Assembly: GCA_022447605.1 (NCBI GenBank)
Contig: JAKVBG010000007.1
Span: 62,001 to 126,000 of the forward strand
Reading direction: 5' to 3'
Origin: Mariniblastus sp.
GTDB lineage: Bacteria; Planctomycetota; Planctomycetia; Pirellulales; Pirellulaceae
DNA length: 64,000 bases
The position numbers and the translations under genes are program-made. The notes under the pieces are model-generated. The model saw nothing but the letters and a program-made list of their open reading frames with translations. It searched no databases and was not told the DNA's origin. This document shows, piece after piece, positions 45,070 to 52,510 of this stretch (position 1 is its first letter; every line of letters starts with the position of its first letter).

Positions 45070-46527
45070 TCAGGAAGTGGTGGCCGAGGTCTGCAGTCGG
45101 GGTACCTCGTAGCCTGCCCGGTACTCGCGGGACATCATGTCGGCGGCCCGATCATTGCCGATCACCGTCTCGTCGGCTGGGTTCATCTTGATATCGGCGC
45201 CCAGGATGATGGCCGAATCGTCATCAAGACCAACACCGTTGGCGGCGAGGTGATCAATCATCCGTCGGGCTGAATCCTGGAACAGCTGCGATTCGCTCTC
45301 CATCACTTCGGTGATTTCCCGCTTGGACATCGACTCTCCCAGTTGGTGCGAGACACCGCCGGTGTGACAGAGGGCGCTGGAGAGGTGGCCCTCTTCGATC
45401 GGCGCATTGAGCAAGCTCGCGTCGTGCGCTTCGACCGCTTGCAGGAAGTTCTGGTAATGGTTTCCACCGCCATTCCATTTTTCCAGCTGGTTGTTGTCGT
45501 TGTCATAGGCCATGGCGGATGTATAACTCGGGATCACGACATAGCCGTTTTCACACTGGACAATTACTCCAATCCGGGAGCCGCGGTAATTGTCCATGTT
45601 GCCACCCCAGTTGTTGCTCTGGAATTCCTTCGCTTTGGGCAGCCCGCGGGTCTCGAAAATCAGTGGGGCCCCGGGGTAATCATGAATCACGGTCTGCGTG
45701 TTGGGTGTATCTCCTGCATCGTCGTAACCCAACCGTCCGCCGATACTGAGTACGCGGGGTGACACGGTCTGGTACCCGAGGAACCAGCGGGCAATGTCCA
45801 TCTGGTGGATTCCCTGGTTGCCCATGTCGCCGTTACCCGTATTGAAGTCCCAGTGCCAGTCGTAATGCAGCCGCGGTCGCATCAGCGATCGTTTTTCAGC
45901 CGGTCCGCACCACAGGTCGTAATTGACCGACTTGGCGATCTCCAAGGGCTTGTCGAGCTTGCCGATACTCTTGCGAGGTTTGTAGCAGGTGCCAACGGCA
46001 TGCTTGATTTTCCCCAGCTTGCCACTCTGCACGTAGTCAACTGCTTTGTGCAGGGACGGACTCGAGCGACTTTGCGTACCGCACTGAATCACGCGGTCGT
46101 ACTTTTTGGCGGACTCGGCCAATTGCCGGCCTTCCCAGACGTTGTGGGAAACAGGTTTTTCGCAATAGACATCTTTGCCGGCAGCGGCTGCCGCGATGCC
46201 GATCAACGAGTGGGTGTGGTTGGGCGTAGCGATGGAAACCACGTCGACGGATTTCTGATCCAATAGTTTGCGGTAATCGACATACGTTTCTACGTCCCGG
46301 TCTTTGGCCCGCTGATTAAGAATGTTCTCATCACAGTCACAGAGGGCAACCAGGTTGTCTTTGAATCCATCCATGTGGCTTCGCCCGCGACCGTTCAGGC
46401 CGACCACAGCGGCGCGGATTTTTTCGTTGCTGCCAAGAATTCGTCCGTAGGAGAGAGCTGGAAGGGCTGCTGCGGTGCCGGCTGCCAGTACACCGGACTT
46501 GATGATGGTTCGCCTCGAATAGTTCAT
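45070..46527 (-). CDS. Tat-exported Gfo/Idh/MocA-family oxidoreductase
   Basis: 485 residues from MNYSRRTIIKSG at 46527. SRRTIIK followed by a hydrophobic stretch (GVLAAGTAAALPAL) is a twin-arginine signal, so the folded, cofactor-loaded enzyme is exported. The NAD(P)-binding fold has RAAVVGLNGRGRSHM and the conserved EKP motif is DVYCEKPVSHN. The C-terminal domain continues with WHWDFNTGNGDMGNQGIHQ, typical of the large planctomycete subfamily acting on sugars or inositol-like compounds. The substrate is unknown. It stands alone, with its promoter in the 46528-46838 gap. Confidence 0.92.
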   Translation of the reverse strand: MNYSRRTIIKSGVLAAGTAAALPALSYGRILGSNEKIRAAVVGLNGRGRSHMDGFKDNLVALCDCDENILNQRAKDRDVETYVDYRKLLDQKSVDVVSIATPNHTHSLIGIAAAAAGKDVYCEKPVSHNVWEGRQLAESAKKYDRVIQCGTQSRSSPSLHKAVDYVQSGKLGKIKHAVGTCYKPRKSIGKLDKPLEIAKSVNYDLWCGPAEKRSLMRPRLHYDWHWDFNTGNGDMGNQGIHQMDIARWFLGYQTVSPRVLSIGGRLGYDDAGDTPNTQTVIHDYPGAPLIFETRGLPKAKEFQSNNWGGNMDNYRGSRIGVIVQCENGYVVIPSYTSAMAYDNDNNQLEKWNGGGNHYQNFLQAVEAHDASLLNAPIEEGHLSSALCHTGGVSHQLGESMSKREITEVMESESQLFQDSARRMIDHLAANGVGLDDDSAIILGADIKMNPADETVIGNDRAADMMSREYRAGYEVPRLQTSATTS

Positions 46528-46838
46528 TTGGGTTTCCAATGCAAACGTGTTGAAAATGTTCGTACCTGTCCTGTTGCCTGTTCAACCGGACGGTTGAACT
46601 TCCAGGCTTGTATTGTACGCGATCCTATCCAACAACCAAACAAGGTCACTGCGGAAGTCTGGCCGGCATCCCTCCTTTTGTGGTATTTTTGCCATTAGCG
46701 ACCTCTGGCCAATCGTTGTGAGGGAAACGGCTCCCTAGCAACACCTGGCGGGTCTGTTGCGAGTGGAAGATTTTCGGCTTGGTGGAGCAGGGCCTTGGGC
46801 CCCGGCCGGATGGTTTGCAATCAGCGACTGACAGTCGT
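46528..46838. other. 311-base intergenic region upstream of the oxidoreductase
   Basis: It holds the promoter of the minus-strand oxidoreductase. An AT-richer stretch lies at about 46605-46700. No gene or strong hairpin was seen apart from the terminator at its right edge. Confidence 0.45.
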
Positions 46839-46870
46839 AAAAAAAAGCCGCCTGCATCCGCAAGCGGCTT
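46839..46870 (-). terminator. Rho-independent terminator of the HMA selenoprotein gene
   Basis: On the minus strand, AAGCCGCTTGC, loop GGAT, GCAGGCGGCTT forms an 11-base stem with one G-U pair, followed by a run of eight T residues. It starts 35 bases after the TAA at 46906, which supports that TAA, not the UGA at 47086, as the true gene end. Confidence 0.92.
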
Positions 46871-46905
46871 TCCATGGTCTTTCAAGACACCGTGGTCGTT
46901 GGAAG

Positions 46906-47409
46906 TTACTTCTGCGACCAACCGTTAATGTGCTTGTTGTTTTCGGACAGGTCGTCCAAAACTTTTTTGACGTCCAGACCTTTGACGGCTACGAAGGTAG
47001 CCGTAGTGGTGCCGGTGTCACATTCTAATTCTGAGATTCCTTCAACTTTGGTCAATGCGTTTCGGACCGAAACAGCACATCCGCCTCATGTCATGTTGGG
47101 CAAGTTGAGAGAGACCATTTGGGTTTCCCCATCGTCAGACATTTTCGGACTGTAAGAAGCAGTTGCCTGCTCGGCAGGTGCATCTTTGGCGGCAGCTCCG
47201 TCATCGGCTTTGGCTGCATCGTCATCCTTCTTGGCTTCATCGCCTTCGGCGTGATCGTGGTCTTCACCTTCTTCGTGATCGTGATCGCCGTCAGCAGCGG
47301 GTGGGGGGGTAGCGGCAGGCTCTTTTTTCTTTGCTTCACCGCATCCCGCCAAAATCACGGTGCTGCCCAGGAACAGGCTGAGCACCATAAGTTTCAGTGG
47401 GGTTTTCAT
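46906..47409 (-). CDS. Predicted selenocysteine-containing lipoprotein with heavy-metal-associated (HMA) domain, UxxC motif
   Basis: 167 residues if UGA codon 108 (47086-47088) is read as selenocysteine. A lipoprotein signal with lipobox LAGC (KLMVLSLFLGSTVILAGC) follows a GGAGA ribosome site. Next comes a His/Asp/Glu-rich segment (DGDHDHEEGEDHDHAEGDE) and an Ala/Lys/Asp linker. From about residue 97 an HMA domain begins with MVSLNLPNMT-U-GGCAVSVR, where families have MTCxxC. The frame then runs through complete HMA elements (VEGISELECD, TATFVAVKGL, VKKVLDDLSE) to TAA. HMA domains bind Cu, Hg, Zn or Cd through the two thiols; here one is a selenolate. A terminator follows the TAA. Alternatives are a sequencing error or a pseudogene, but the adjacent SECIS-like hairpin argues against both. 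Confidence 0.85.
47057..47088 (-). promoter_or_regulatory. UGA codon with bacterial SECIS-like hairpin
   Basis: Reading the minus strand from UGA (47088-47086), nine bases lead to GC (47076-47075), a bulged U (47074), GUUUC (47073-47069), apical loop GGUCC (47068-47064), GAAAC (47063-47059) and GC (47058-47057). All arms pair perfectly. The E. coli fdhF SECIS has a bulged U and a GGU in its apical loop at almost the same distance from UGA; SelB recognises those bases. The loop GGU starts 18 bases after UGA here, 19 in fdhF as I recall it. Confidence 0.82.
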
Positions 47410-47933
47410 CTGTTTATCTCCAAATTGAAATGAATCTCAGTGGGGCCAAGCAACACTTGGCTCCCATTACATTTTGTGCGAATCGGCTGCAGATTAACAG
47501 CGATAATCCGACAGGAAATCACGGAATATTGGACGCAAAGGTGATAAATCCGGTTCCTTTTTCCTTTTTCCGCCAGTTCGTACAGGAAAAACGGGGCTGT
47601 TTGAATGAGCCAGCGGACCGCAAAATGAGGTTGGGCCTTGACCGATCACGGCTGGGGAAGGGAACCAGTTCTTTGCCATTCAATAGGACATCACTTTGGT
47701 GCCCCTCTGATTTTGACTCGTGGGGTGGGGCGACACCACCTTTTACAGGCCGGAATGAAAGCCGTTATACTACTGGCACTGACGCGGGTAGAGCGGTGTT
47801 GCCAGGCACCTGGACAACGTTGGCGATGCCCCGGTAACAGGTGCCCTGCTTGAGATGGTTGCCAAGTCGGGTGAAGCGCCCCGGGTCGATCATCTTCTGA
47901 TTGAGGTGAGGGTCAGGTTTCGGCGAGGTTAAT
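47410..47933. other. 524-base divergent region between the selenoprotein gene and hemY
   Basis: It contains promoters for both directions. The part nearest the selenoprotein start holds a 9-base-pair hairpin at 47442-47464. Around 47500-47560 it is relatively AT-rich. The frame overlapping its left half does not encode a recognisable protein. Confidence 0.5.
47442..47464. repeat. Inverted repeat in the 5' leader/promoter of the selenoprotein gene
   Basis: GGGGCCAAG, loop CAACA, CTTGGCTCC (one G-U pair if RNA). It lies 33-55 bases upstream of the ATG at 47409. It could be an operator for a metal- or redox-responsive regulator, or a leader hairpin. Confidence 0.5.
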
Positions 47934-49358
47934 TTGAGTCAGCGATATGCGATCATTGGCGGAGGGATCACCGGGCTGGCGGCATGTTTGCAACTGGAGC
48001 GTCAGCGGCCCGGCGCCGAGATCACTCTGATCGAGGCGACCGATCGCCTGGGTGGGATCCTGCAGACTCGTCACGAGCAGGGATATCTGGTGGAACAGAG
48101 TGCCGACATGTTCACCAACGAATCGGGGATCATGCTGGACCTCTGCCGTCAATTGGGCGCGGAAAGCGAATTGATTGAGACCCGCCCGATCGGGCGCCGA
48201 GCCTATGTCGCCCGGGGCGACCAGCTTTACCCGGTTCCGACCGGTTTTTCCTTGATGCTGCCCGGCCGGCCGGACGCCATCCTGGATTCGGAAATCCTCG
48301 ATGCGGCGGGACGCTGGCGATTGTTGGCCGAGCGCTGGGTGCCCAGGCAAACGGGCGATTCGGATGAAAGCCTGCAGTCGTTTGCCGTGCGTCGATTTGG
48401 GCAGCAGGCGTTTGACCGCCTGATCCAACCGCTGATCAGCGGCATCTATTCAGCCGACCCGGACAAGCTGAGCATGCGGGCTTCCCTGGGTCGATTTGTC
48501 GATATGGAGCGAGACCACGGCAGCCTGATACGGGCTGCCCAATCGGGCCGGCAAGCTGGCTCGGTTGACGAGGAATCGAGTGGTGCCCGTTACCAAATGT
48601 TTCTGGCCATGAGAAACGGTATGCAGTCCCTGGTGGAACGGATGCGGAACCACCTGGCCCGCACCGAAATCATCTTGAATTGCAGTGTGAACAGCCTGGC
48701 GCCAGCGACCGATGGGACCTGGCATATCGAGACGGACCAGGAGCGCGCCGATCGGTGGACGTCCTTTGACGGCCTGGTCCTGGCGACCCGGGCGACCGTG
48801 ACGGGGAAAATACTGGAGCGGCTGGATCCCAACTTGTCGCGACAGCTGTCGACGGTCGAAACGGCCTCGATGGCGATCGTGGTCATGGGGGTCGATGTGC
48901 AGCAGATCCCACGGGCCCCCCGTTGCTTTGGGTTTGTCGTTCCCGAAATCGAGAACCGGAACCTGGTGGCCTGTAGTTTTGCCAGCAACAAATTTTCCGG
49001 TCGCGCACCTGAAGGCAAAGTCCTGCTTCGCTGCTTCATCGGGGGCAGCCTGCATGCGGATCGGGTCGCACAGGACGATCATCAGTTGATCGAGATGGCG
49101 CGAAAGGACCTGGCCGACCTGGTTGGCCTGCAGGGAGAGCCCGACTTCCAACAGGTGATTCGCTGGCGGAATTGCATGCCCCAGTATCACGTCGGTCATG
49201 TCGATCGCGTGGGTGCCATGCAACAGGCGATGCGAGCCCACCCGGGCCTGGAAATGGCGGGTAACAGTTACGCCGGCGTGGGAATCCCGGTCTGCGTGGC
49301 CAGTGGCCAGCAGGCCGCCGACCGTCTGTTGGCCCCGGCTGATTCGACGAAACGGTAA
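47934..49358 (+). CDS. hemY: Protoporphyrinogen/coproporphyrinogen oxidase, oxygen-dependent HemY type
   Basis: A 474-residue FAD protein. The N-terminal dinucleotide motif is YAIIGGGITGLAACLQLE, then the flavin-site block EATDRLGGILQT, and near the C-terminus GNSYAGVGIPVCVASGQQAAD, as in HemG/HemY oxidases. It oxidises the porphyrinogen ring in haem biosynthesis; whether the substrate is coproporphyrinogen III or protoporphyrinogen IX cannot be decided. It starts with TTG (SQRYAII), as no ATG lies before the GGGITG motif. The GPx gene follows after 96 bases. Confidence 0.92.
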   Translation: MSQRYAIIGGGITGLAACLQLERQRPGAEITLIEATDRLGGILQTRHEQGYLVEQSADMFTNESGIMLDLCRQLGAESELIETRPIGRRAYVARGDQLYPVPTGFSLMLPGRPDAILDSEILDAAGRWRLLAERWVPRQTGDSDESLQSFAVRRFGQQAFDRLIQPLISGIYSADPDKLSMRASLGRFVDMERDHGSLIRAAQSGRQAGSVDEESSGARYQMFLAMRNGMQSLVERMRNHLARTEIILNCSVNSLAPATDGTWHIETDQERADRWTSFDGLVLATRATVTGKILERLDPNLSRQLSTVETASMAIVVMGVDVQQIPRAPRCFGFVVPEIENRNLVACSFASNKFSGRAPEGKVLLRCFIGGSLHADRVAQDDHQLIEMARKDLADLVGLQGEPDFQQVIRWRNCMPQYHVGHVDRVGAMQQAMRAHPGLEMAGNSYAGVGIPVCVASGQQAADRLLAPADSTKR

Positions 49359-49388
49359 GTTTCCGATAACATTGAACGGTCGACCTGA

Positions 49389-49409
49389 AGCCGGGCGGAA
49401 TGCCCGGCT
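49389..49409 (+). terminator. Hairpin downstream of hemY, possible terminator
   Basis: AGCCGGGC, loop GGAAT, GCCCGGCT is a perfect 8-base stem 30 bases after the hemY stop. The T-tract is delayed, so termination strength is doubtful; a smaller second hairpin follows directly. Confidence 0.4.
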
Positions 49410-49454
49410 GACTGGCTGGGCCAGCTTAACCCTTTTTGCTTATTGGAAGAGATG

Positions 49455-50048
49455 ATGAATCTGAGAAAAATGCAGTACGTCGCGTTGTGGATCGGTATAG
49501 CCGCCTACCTGGTAACGGGTGTCCAGGCACAGGACGAGGCCAAGAGCGAAGCGGGCAAAAAAAACGCACTCGATTTCAAAGTGAAATCGATCGATGGTCA
49601 AAAGATCGATCTGTCCAAGTACACGGGCAAGGTGGTCGTAGTCGTCAACACGGCTTCGAAGTGCGGATTGACGCCCCAGTATGCCGGTCTGCAGAAACTG
49701 TATGACCAGCACTCGGAGAAAGGTTTGGTCGTGCTCGGTTTCCCCTGCAACCAGTTTGGCAGGCAGGAGCCGGGGACCGAGTCGGAGATCAAGACGTTCT
49801 GCACAGAAAACTACGGTGTTGCCTTTCCCATGTTTTCCAAGGTCGACGTGAATGGGGAGGGGCAATCACCCTTCTATAAAAACCTTTGCCAGCTCGATCT
49901 TCAGCCGAAAGGACCTGGCAAGGTCCAGTGGAATTTTGAAAAGTTCGTGATCGACCGCCAAGGCCAGCCGGTTGCCCGGTTCAGTCCCCGCACCAAGCCG
50001 AACGACCCGGAGTTCCAGAAAGTGATCCAATCGGCCCTGGCCAAGTAA
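49455..50048 (+). CDS. Secreted glutathione peroxidase-family thiol peroxidase (cysteine form)
   Basis: 197 residues from the ATG at 49455 (GGAAGAG upstream). A signal peptide (YVALWIGIAAYLVTGVQA) exports it. The peroxidatic cysteine is in NTASKCGLTPQY, where animal enzymes use selenocysteine; the second-site Cys and FPCNQFGRQEP follow, and WNFEKFVID completes the active site. The monomeric GPx family usually uses thioredoxin rather than glutathione. It reduces hydroperoxides in the periplasm. Confidence 0.92.
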   Translation: MNLRKMQYVALWIGIAAYLVTGVQAQDEAKSEAGKKNALDFKVKSIDGQKIDLSKYTGKVVVVVNTASKCGLTPQYAGLQKLYDQHSEKGLVVLGFPCNQFGRQEPGTESEIKTFCTENYGVAFPMFSKVDVNGEGQSPFYKNLCQLDLQPKGPGKVQWNFEKFVIDRQGQPVARFSPRTKPNDPEFQKVIQSALAK

Positions 50049-50121
50049 TTTCCGTCTGCGTTATCACCCTGGAAACCGTCGCGGCCCGCGAAGGCCAGGC
50101 CCGTTTCCGGGGACTGTCCCC

Positions 50122-50144
50122 AAGGCTACTACCCTAAGGCTACT
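50122..50144. repeat. 10-base direct repeat upstream of the M28 peptidase
   Basis: AAGGCTACTA occurs at 50122-50131 and 50135-50144, 13 bases apart start to start, just upstream of the ribosome site. It may be a regulator site or chance. Confidence 0.5.
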
Positions 50145-50161
50145 ATCAAGAGAGATTTTTC

Positions 50162-51577
50162 ATGAAGCGATTGAGCGTGTTAACGGCCTTTGTTTTTTTT
50201 ACGGCAGCTTTCCCGTTGATGGGGCAGGAGCTGGATGCCACGGTTGAGAGTTATCGTGAGGTGGCTAACCAGTTGATCAAGGCGGGGCGGCAAGGGAACG
50301 ACTCGTACCGGAAACTACAGGAATTGTGTGACGACATTGGCCATCGGTTGAGCGGAAGCAAGTCGCTGGAACAGGCGATCGAATGGGCCCAGCAATCGAT
50401 GAAAGAGGATGGCCAGGAGAATGTTCATGCGGAAAAAGTCATGGTCCGCAAATGGGTCCGCGGTGAAGAGAGTTGTCATATGCTCTCACCCCGGGAAGTG
50501 GAAATCGGCATGCTCGGGCTTGGCGGGTCGGTTGCGACCCCTCCCGACGGGGTCACGGCTGAAGTGATTGTCGTCCGGGACCAGGAGGAGTTGAACGCGT
50601 TGCCGGATGAAGCGATTCGAGGCAAGATTGTCGTGTTTAATTTCCCCATGCCACCCTATTCACCGACCGAGGGTTCCGGTTACGGTGCGGCGGTGGCCTA
50701 CCGAACCAACGGAGCCACCTGGGCTGCCGAACGCGGTGCGGTGGCGGCCCTGGTCCGGTCGTGTACGGCTTATTCGTTGACCACCCCTCATACCGGCGCC
50801 ATGAAATACAGTGGTGGACCGGATGTTAAAAAAATTCCGGCAGCCGCCATTACGATCGAAGGCGCTACCTTGTTGGCCCGTTTGCAGGCGCGGGGTAAGC
50901 AGCCTGTCGTCCGGCTCAAGATGAGCGCTCAGGACCACGGTGAAGTCCCCTCAGCCAATGTACTGGCAGAGATTGTCGGCAGTGAAAAACCAGGGGAGAT
51001 TGTCGTGATTGGTGGCCATATCGATTCCTGGGATGCGGGGACCGGCGCTCAGGACGATGGCTGTGGTTGCGTGGCTGCCATGGAGGCGTTGAACATGATT
51101 CGCAAAGCGGGATTGAAGCCGCGCCGGACGATTCGTGTGGTCCTCTGGACCAACGAGGAAAACGGGACGGCCGGGGCGCGCAGTTATGCCGTGCGTCACC
51201 AGGCAGAAACCCACGTGGCAGGCATCGAATCCGATGCGGGTGGTTTTGCTCCACAAGGCTTGTCGGTCCAGATGGAAGATGATCGGAAAGAGCAGGTTGC
51301 TGTCCGCCAGCTGAGCCAGATCCTCTCGTTGTTGGAGCCGATCGGTTCGACCCGGGTGCGACCCGGCTTCTCTGGTGTGGACGTGCAAGAACTGAACCAG
51401 TTGGGCGCGGCCTGCATGGGGCTGGAGGTGGATGGGAGGCTCTATTTCAACACCCATCACACCTGGGCCGACACGGTGGACAAGGTCGATCCCCAGGAAC
51501 TGACTGACTGCACGATCACCATGGCGGTGGCCGCTTTTGTGATTGCCGATATGCCCAAACGATTGGGTGAAGAATAG
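50162..51577 (+). CDS. Secreted M28-family zinc aminopeptidase
   Basis: 471 residues. A signal peptide (LSVLTAFVFFTAAFPLMG) precedes a PA domain (about 140-255, with VRDQEELNALPDEAIRGKIV) and the M28 catalytic domain. Zinc ligands appear in VVIGGHIDSWDAGTGAQDDG, WTNEENGTAGA, GIESDAGGF and HHTWADTVDKVD. This is the bacterial/plasma glutamate carboxypeptidase-like M28 group, which trims peptides outside the cytoplasm. Start ATG 50162 has AGAGAG upstream. A 10-base direct repeat AAGGCTACTA (50122-50131, 50135-50144) lies in the leader. Confidence 0.92.
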   Translation: MKRLSVLTAFVFFTAAFPLMGQELDATVESYREVANQLIKAGRQGNDSYRKLQELCDDIGHRLSGSKSLEQAIEWAQQSMKEDGQENVHAEKVMVRKWVRGEESCHMLSPREVEIGMLGLGGSVATPPDGVTAEVIVVRDQEELNALPDEAIRGKIVVFNFPMPPYSPTEGSGYGAAVAYRTNGATWAAERGAVAALVRSCTAYSLTTPHTGAMKYSGGPDVKKIPAAAITIEGATLLARLQARGKQPVVRLKMSAQDHGEVPSANVLAEIVGSEKPGEIVVIGGHIDSWDAGTGAQDDGCGCVAAMEALNMIRKAGLKPRRTIRVVLWTNEENGTAGARSYAVRHQAETHVAGIESDAGGFAPQGLSVQMEDDRKEQVAVRQLSQILSLLEPIGSTRVRPGFSGVDVQELNQLGAACMGLEVDGRLYFNTHHTWADTVDKVDPQELTDCTITMAVAAFVIADMPKRLGEE

Positions 51578-51606
51578 GGGAGCCGGCGTCTGTTTCGGCA
51601 GAACCG

Positions 51607-52347
51607 CTAGAGATCAATCGCCTGGCCATCAAACGGAACGGCCAGGTTGCCGTAAATTGACTCCACCGAAGCGAGGTTGAGTGGTTCGTCCGATTCATTG
51701 AGCGGATTGACATGAACCAGGAAGGCCCGCTCCACCCCTGCCCTGGCGGCTACTTGGGCGACCGGTGTGAGACAGCTGTGCCCGGTCAACTCGGCTTTTT
51801 CTTCCTGGCCATCGGCAAAGTAACATTCATGAATGAGGGTGGTAACGCCTTGGATCTGGTCGACGTAGGGCGCCTCGACACGGGCCGTCGTGTCGGTGAT
51901 GTAGGCCAGGCTGCTGGTCTCCCAATCGAACCGGAAGCCATGGCTCCCACCCGGGTGTTGCAAGGGGATGGCCCGAACCTCCGATCCATCGTGCAACCGG
52001 ATCGTTTCGTCCTCAAAGGCCTGGATCGTGAAGTTGGGTCGCACTGGGAAAAGCAACGGGTCAAACAGGTGGTTCTCGATGGTTGAAACCTTGTCGGATG
52101 CCACGTGGACCGTGACCGTGACCTCATGGGAGTGCAGGACATCGTAAAGAAAGGTCAGGCCAATTACATGATCCAGGTGGGTGTGTGACAGGAGGATGTC
52201 CAGGTGTTTCGTCTCGATCAGATCACTGGCCCGGAACAGCCCGGTCCCCGCATCCAGAATGACGCCCATTTCGGGCAGCATCAGGCAGGCCGTTTGGCGA
52301 AGGTTGTTCGGGTGGTATCCGGTGGTACCGAGAAAGTGGAGCTTCAC
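51607..52347 (-). CDS. Metallo-beta-lactamase-fold hydrolase (RNase Z/phosphodiesterase-like)
   Basis: 246 residues from a GTG at 52347 (KLHFLGTTGYHPNN is the canonical first strand). The metal motif HTHLDH is at residues 55-60, with later ligands in LQHPGGSHGF, YITDTTA, HECYF and LVHVNP. This arrangement is close to RNase Z-like and cyclic-nucleotide phosphodiesterase-like members without the flexible exosite arm. Upstream codons remain open to 52476 (TTG) but are not family-like. It lies 163 bases after the AsmA-like gene on the same strand. The substrate is unassigned. Confidence 0.85.
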   Translation of the reverse strand: MKLHFLGTTGYHPNNLRQTACLMLPEMGVILDAGTGLFRASDLIETKHLDILLSHTHLDHVIGLTFLYDVLHSHEVTVTVHVASDKVSTIENHLFDPLLFPVRPNFTIQAFEDETIRLHDGSEVRAIPLQHPGGSHGFRFDWETSSLAYITDTTARVEAPYVDQIQGVTTLIHECYFADGQEEKAELTGHSCLTPVAQVAARAGVERAFLVHVNPLNESDEPLNLASVESIYGNLAVPFDGQAIDL

Positions 52348-52510
52348 GGGATGGTTTGAATCAGGGGTAAAGACCGTTTTTCGTATTCTATCCAAAGCGG
52401 GAGGCCTGTGACAAACCTCAGGCCGAATCCAGTTTAATTTTTGCGGTGTCGATGGTCGGTCGGGGGTATCCCTCAATTGAATCCAGTAAACGACAGCCGG
52501 ACGCGGAAAG

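Noticed and set aside
47086-47409. A 107-residue truncated His-rich lipoprotein ending at UGA 47086
   Set aside because: It would end in the middle of an HMA domain at the Cys codon position. The remaining domain is intact downstream, with SECIS-like hairpin and terminator.
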